From: Desulfobacteraceae bacterium | GTDB taxonomy: Bacteria; Desulfobacterota; DSM-4660; Desulfatiglandales; Desulfatiglandaceae | Direction: 5' to 3' | Length of the DNA: 6,587 bases | NCBI GenBank assembly: GCA_030589225.1 | Contig: JAUUWD010000089.1 | Location: forward strand, 1-6,587 | Part shown: piece after piece, positions 5,266 through 6,587 of the stretch | How the letters are laid out: each line of letters begins with the position of its first letter | How positions within the stretch are numbered: position 1 is the first letter of the stretch | Position numbers and translations under genes: made by a program | Notes under the pieces: generated by a model | What the model was told of the DNA's origin: nothing | Databases searched by the model: none | What the model saw: only the letters and a program-made list of their open reading frames with translations

Positions 5266-6587
5266 TCATAGTAGAGATTGGCATAGAAATATGGCCACTA
5301 CAACCAAAAGGAGTACAGTTCTGGTGAGCCAATTTAACTTTTTAATGAGATATCCCTCAATTGCAATAACGAAAAAGATAAGGCCAATCATGGTCGTAAG
5401 TCCGGAACCAATGATCGCAAGTGGCTCCCCAATTAGCAGTAGTTGAGGGCTGTAAGCAAAGAGGAAGGGAATAACAAATGCCGCAAATCCCATCCTAAAA
5501 GCAGCAAACCCAGTTTTGGTCGGATCCGATCCGGCAAGTCCCGAAGCTGAATAGGCAGCTAAAGCCACCGGTGGAGTGATCGGTCCGATGCAACAGAACA
5601 TGAACAGAAACATATGCGCGACCAAGGGCGACAGACCCACCTCTGTTAATGAGGGAACAATCAATGCTGCTAGGATGATGTATGCGGCTGTGGGGGGCAT
5701 GGCAAAGCCAAGTAAAATGCCACTTAGCATTGAGAATAGGAGGACCAAGAATCTACCGCCCCCCGCGAGCGTCAATAACTCCGAGGAGACCCGAAAGCCC
5801 AAACCCGTCAGGGAAATGATTCCATAAATTATTCCAGCCGCCGCACAGGCTACGGCCACAGGTATGGCTTTTTCCGTGGCATCTGCCAAGGCTTCCAAAA
5901 TATCAGTAATGGTCATCCGCGTAAGTTTTCTGAGCATGGCCAAGGCTACCAAGGAGATGATTGACCAAAAGGCGGCCCACATGAGGCTCCACCCGCTGAG
6001 CAACAACCCAATCAGAATGAGCACAGGGGGAATTAAATGGCCGTAGTTCTTGAGCGTAATAAACAAGTCCGGAATTTGTGCTTTACTCAATGCCGGAATA
6101 TCAGTCTTAACCGCCCTTAAATAAACCGTTGACATCAATGAAACGTAGAATAAGAAGGCAGGTACTGCCGCTGCTATGGCCACAGAAATATAGGGCATCT
6201 CCACGTATTCGGCCATTATAAATGCGCCAGCACCCATTATGGGAGGTGTAAACATGCCTGCTGTTGATGCGACTGCTTCTATGGCCGCTGCTATATGTTT
6301 TTTGAAGCCAATCTGCTTCATGAGAGGTATGGTAAAACTCCCCGTTGTAACAACATTTGCCACGGGGGAACCTGACATCATTCCAAAAAAGGCGCTGCTC
6401 ATAACGGATGTCAGGGCCGGTCCACCCCTTATTCTTCCTACAGCCGCAAAACTCAGGTCCATAAACCATTTTTCCCCGCCAGTCTTGAGTAGGAAAGCTC
6501 CAAAAATCACAAACAACATCACATAACTTGCAGCTATGTACATGGGTAGGCCATAGATGCCGGTGGTATCCCAAAATAAAAATGAGG
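5266..6587 (-). CDS. TRAP transporter permease, 4TM/12TM fusion type, C-terminal part (5' end outside window)
   Basis: This is the large part of a fused TRAP permease (DctQ-like four-helix unit plus DctM-like twelve-helix unit), the type that usually works with a TAXI-family periplasmic binding protein to import organic acids with an ion gradient. The 439 visible residues are almost entirely hydrophobic helices. Typical segments are FWDTTGIYGLPMY at the edge, GSPVANVVTTGSFTIPLMK, GMFTPPIMGAGAFIMAEY, GFAMPPTAAYIILAALIVPS, and CCIGPITPPVALAAYSASGLA near the C-terminus. The frame is open to the right edge and the methionine at 6543 lies inside a conserved segment, so it is not the start. Fused members are about 620-700 residues, so roughly a third is missing. 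The solute-binding partner is not in the window, and the substrate cannot be named. Confidence 0.93.
   Translation of the reverse strand, partial: SFLFWDTTGIYGLPMYIAASYVMLFVIFGAFLLKTGGEKWFMDLSFAAVGRIRGGPALTSVMSSAFFGMMSGSPVANVVTTGSFTIPLMKQIGFKKHIAAAIEAVASTAGMFTPPIMGAGAFIMAEYVEMPYISVAIAAAVPAFLFYVSLMSTVYLRAVKTDIPALSKAQIPDLFITLKNYGHLIPPVLILIGLLLSGWSLMWAAFWSIISLVALAMLRKLTRMTITDILEALADATEKAIPVAVACAAAGIIYGIISLTGLGFRVSSELLTLAGGGRFLVLLFSMLSGILLGFAMPPTAAYIILAALIVPSLTEVGLSPLVAHMFLFMFCCIGPITPPVALAAYSASGLAGSDPTKTGFAAFRMGFAAFVIPFLFAYSPQLLLIGEPLAIIGSGLTTMIGLIFFVIAIEGYLIKKLNWLTRTVLLLVVVAIFLCQSLL

Noticed and set aside
6107..6574. 155-codon minus-strand frame at the right edge
   Set aside because: It lies wholly within the TRAP permease gene in another frame. 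The permease frame has clear family motifs and this one has none.
1..6587. CRISPR array, prophage, integrase or insertion sequence
   Set aside because: No regularly spaced repeats, transposase motifs or terminal inverted repeats with target duplications were found. The only repeat unit is the short heptamer cluster.

Overview
The window reads as a piece of chromosome from an anaerobic bacterium, most likely a Desulfobacterota/Syntrophobacterales-type organism. That is an inference from gene content: a short-chain acyl-CoA beta-oxidation pair, a DUF3786 protein, a Tat-exported divergent polysaccharide deacetylase and a fused 4TM/12TM TRAP permease. It rests on no marker gene. No rRNA, tRNA, CRISPR array, integrase or intact insertion sequence was seen.

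Layout. 1-646 has no convincing protein gene. It holds a cluster of hairpins (about 171-345) that may be a structured RNA on the + strand, a candidate sigma70 promoter with an embedded 10-bp palindrome (370-398), and a purine-rich leader. 647-1435 (+) is an enoyl-CoA hydratase with both catalytic glutamates. 1687-2538 (-) is a 3-hydroxyacyl(butyryl)-CoA dehydrogenase that converges on it. An unusual serine sits where the family has a catalytic-site asparagine. 2569-3072 (-) is a degenerate strip: the first ~70 codons of a WbqC-family gene, then, in another frame, the Rossmann start of an NAD-dependent sugar epimerase-like gene. 3137-3188 is a small repeat of heptamers starting GGC that folds into a 12-bp hairpin.

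3207-3809 (-) encodes a DUF3786 protein and 3820-4608 (-) a divergent polysaccharide deacetylase. The two are 10 bases apart and form a two-gene operon behind a clear TTGACG-N17-TATAAA promoter (4651-4679). 4680-5265 is mostly non-coding, with one doubtful 64-codon ORF and a GC hairpin. 5266-6587 (-) is the C-terminal two thirds of a TRAP permease that runs off the right edge.

How the genes work together. The hydratase and dehydrogenase catalyse consecutive steps (crotonyl-CoA to 3-hydroxybutyryl-CoA to acetoacetyl-CoA, or the reverse), but they are convergent and so cannot share a transcript. The deacetylase/DUF3786 pair looks like an envelope-related unit, though DUF3786 has no known function. 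The TRAP permease probably imports an organic acid with a TAXI-type binding protein lying outside the window. I found no clearly new multi-gene system. The best leads are the Asn-to-Ser substitution in the dehydrogenase, the candidate structured RNA, the heptamer repeat and the collapsed WbqC/epimerase locus.
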